Shown piece by piece: positions 28,119-28,697 of a DNA stretch of 28,697 nucleotides. Source of the stretch: a virus. The stretch spans positions 1-28,697 of the IMG/VR virus record IMGVR_UViG_3300043446_000559; one strand, written 5' to 3'. Positions within the stretch are counted from its first letter, which is position 1, and each line of letters starts with the position of its first letter. The notes beneath the pieces are model-generated. The model made no database searches. It worked only from the letters and a program-made list of their open reading frames with translations, and was not told where the DNA came from. The translations under genes and the position numbers were made by a program.

Positions 28119-28379
28119 TCACTGCCTTGGAATTGCTCTGCTTGCAGCGGCAAAGCTCTTGAGCAGTTGACCAGCTAGCTTCATCAAGTCTTGCTCACCA
28201 CCAAACTCCAGCAAATCCAAGTCAGTCTCGAACGCATGCGGTTCGCCATAGATCATGACCAGCCCATGCAAGCGCACCAAGTGCGGAGCCATCACCAATT
28301 CCGATCTCGGTTCAACCAAAATTTCTCGTAACGGCTCAAACCTGCGCAAGTAGGTCTGTACATCATCAGCTTTCAACAT
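28119..28379 (-). CDS. Unknown small protein, isolated gene (86 aa)
   Basis: MLKADDVQTYLRRFEPLREI, LVEPRSELVMAPHLVRLHGL, VMIYGEPHAFETDLDLLEFG and a basic C-terminal helix (LLKSFAAASRAIPRQ). I do not recognise the family. AAAGGAG lies 6 nt before the ATG at 28379, an excellent ribosome site. It stands alone between two repeat-rich control regions, separated by about 590 bp from the packaging genes, so it is probably under its own control and may belong to an earlier transcription unit. A regulatory role is possible but unproven. Confidence 0.85.
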   Translation of the reverse strand: MLKADDVQTYLRRFEPLREILVEPRSELVMAPHLVRLHGLVMIYGEPHAFETDLDLLEFGGEQDLMKLAGQLLKSFAAASRAIPRQ

Positions 28380-28418
28380 AGAACTCTCCTTTCAAAAAAA
28401 ATTTTCAATGGGAGTTGC

Positions 28419-28636
28419 TATACCCCCTACAACCTTTTGAATGGTCCGGGTAGGGGGTGTGTACCACCCAACCGTTTTCACCCCCGCCATGACCTTATTT
28501 TTGCGGTTACTAAGCGTCTATGGTTTGGGATTGGAAGTGAAATTAAAAAAAGGTTGAAGGTCGTGTGTGTTGGACCATACGTCTGGAGGCTCATACCCCC
28601 CGTCTTACCAGCTAATGGCCAGGTACACCCCCACTA
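28419..28636. repeat. Recurrent TA(C)ACCCCC motif, five copies
   Basis: Copies lie at 28419-28430 (TATACCCCCTAC), 28450-28463 (inverted, GTAGGGGGTGTGTA), 28477-28488 (TTCACCCCCGCC), 28591-28604 (TCATACCCCCCGTC) and 28623-28636 (GTACACCCCCACTA). The first two form a 9-bp inverted repeat (28422-28430 and 28450-28458) with a 19-nt loop upstream of the 86-aa gene. The rest of 28380-28697 holds no gene I can support. Candidate binding sites for a regulator. Confidence 0.55.
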
Positions 28637-28697
28637 GGCATACCAGCCTCACTCTGATTGCTAATCAGTCGGTAATCCAACTACATCAAGGCCTCTG

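Noticed and set aside
28645-28678. tRNA-like anticodon loop (CTGATTGCTAATCAG, possible Ser-GCT)
   Set aside because: The arm is a near palindrome and looks the same on both strands. No D-arm, T-arm (GTTCGAATC) or acceptor stem can be fitted before the window ends.
1-28697. T7-type single-subunit RNA polymerase promoters
   Set aside because: No repeated 20-plus-base promoter-like motif was found in the gaps between genes, and no phage RNA polymerase gene is in the window.

Overview
The window is part of a tailed, double-stranded DNA phage (or a prophage or metagenomic phage contig) and carries most of its packaging, virion-assembly and lysis genes. Every convincing gene is on the minus strand, so the operon reads from about 28.4 kb down to base 1, and the last gene runs off the left edge. 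The gene set points to a short-tailed (podovirus-like) phage: a large portal, two adaptor-type head-tail connectors, a nozzle-like protein, no tape measure, tail tube or sheath, and internal-virion-like proteins at the end. The GH19 endolysin and the nested Rz/Rz1 spanin pair imply a Gram-negative host. A freshwater betaproteobacterium is plausible, but the sequence alone does not prove it.

Layout in transcription order. (1) 28.7-27.5 kb is mostly non-coding control DNA with one small gene (28119-28379). It holds repeated AGATAACCATAGG elements, a near-perfect 49-nt dyad, other hairpins, repeated ACCCCC motifs and a GC-rich structured stretch resembling a small antisense RNA locus. (2) 27.5-21.1 kb is the packaging and head module: a small basic gene, a terminase-small-subunit-like gene, TerL, portal, two small genes, scaffold and major capsid protein, closed by a strong intrinsic terminator. 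(3) 21.0-19.0 kb holds a small acidic protein, two adaptor proteins and a BppU-like protein. (4) 19.0-12.5 kb is a battery of fibre genes: one large 18-residue-repeat protein, three modular fibres sharing a GYTPxNKAGDTxTG module, small accessory proteins and a tail assembly chaperone. (5) 12.5-9.1 kb is a membrane and lysis module: a short TM protein, a DUF5856-like protein, three further membrane or lipoprotein genes, a two-TM holin candidate, Rz with nested Rz1, and a GH19 endolysin. (6) 9.1-4.4 kb has a small basic protein, a nozzle-like protein, a tail-hub-like Fn3/repeat protein and a Gly/Asp/Ser-tailed adhesin candidate. (7) 4.4-2.0 kb is an unusual auxiliary block: a 2OG-Fe(II) oxygenase fused to a DUF6817/HD-like domain, two unknown proteins and a cupin-like protein. 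(8) 2.0-0 kb has two internal-virion or ejection-protein candidates.

Genes are packed with ATGA, TGATG or TAATG junctions, so translation is probably coupled along the operon. The least explained parts are the auxiliary oxygenase/cupin block, the 18-residue-repeat protein, the Gly-rich adhesin tail and the repeat-dense control region at the right end. No integrase, replication gene, RNA polymerase or reverse transcriptase is visible. Family names rest on recognised motifs and gene order, not on database searches.
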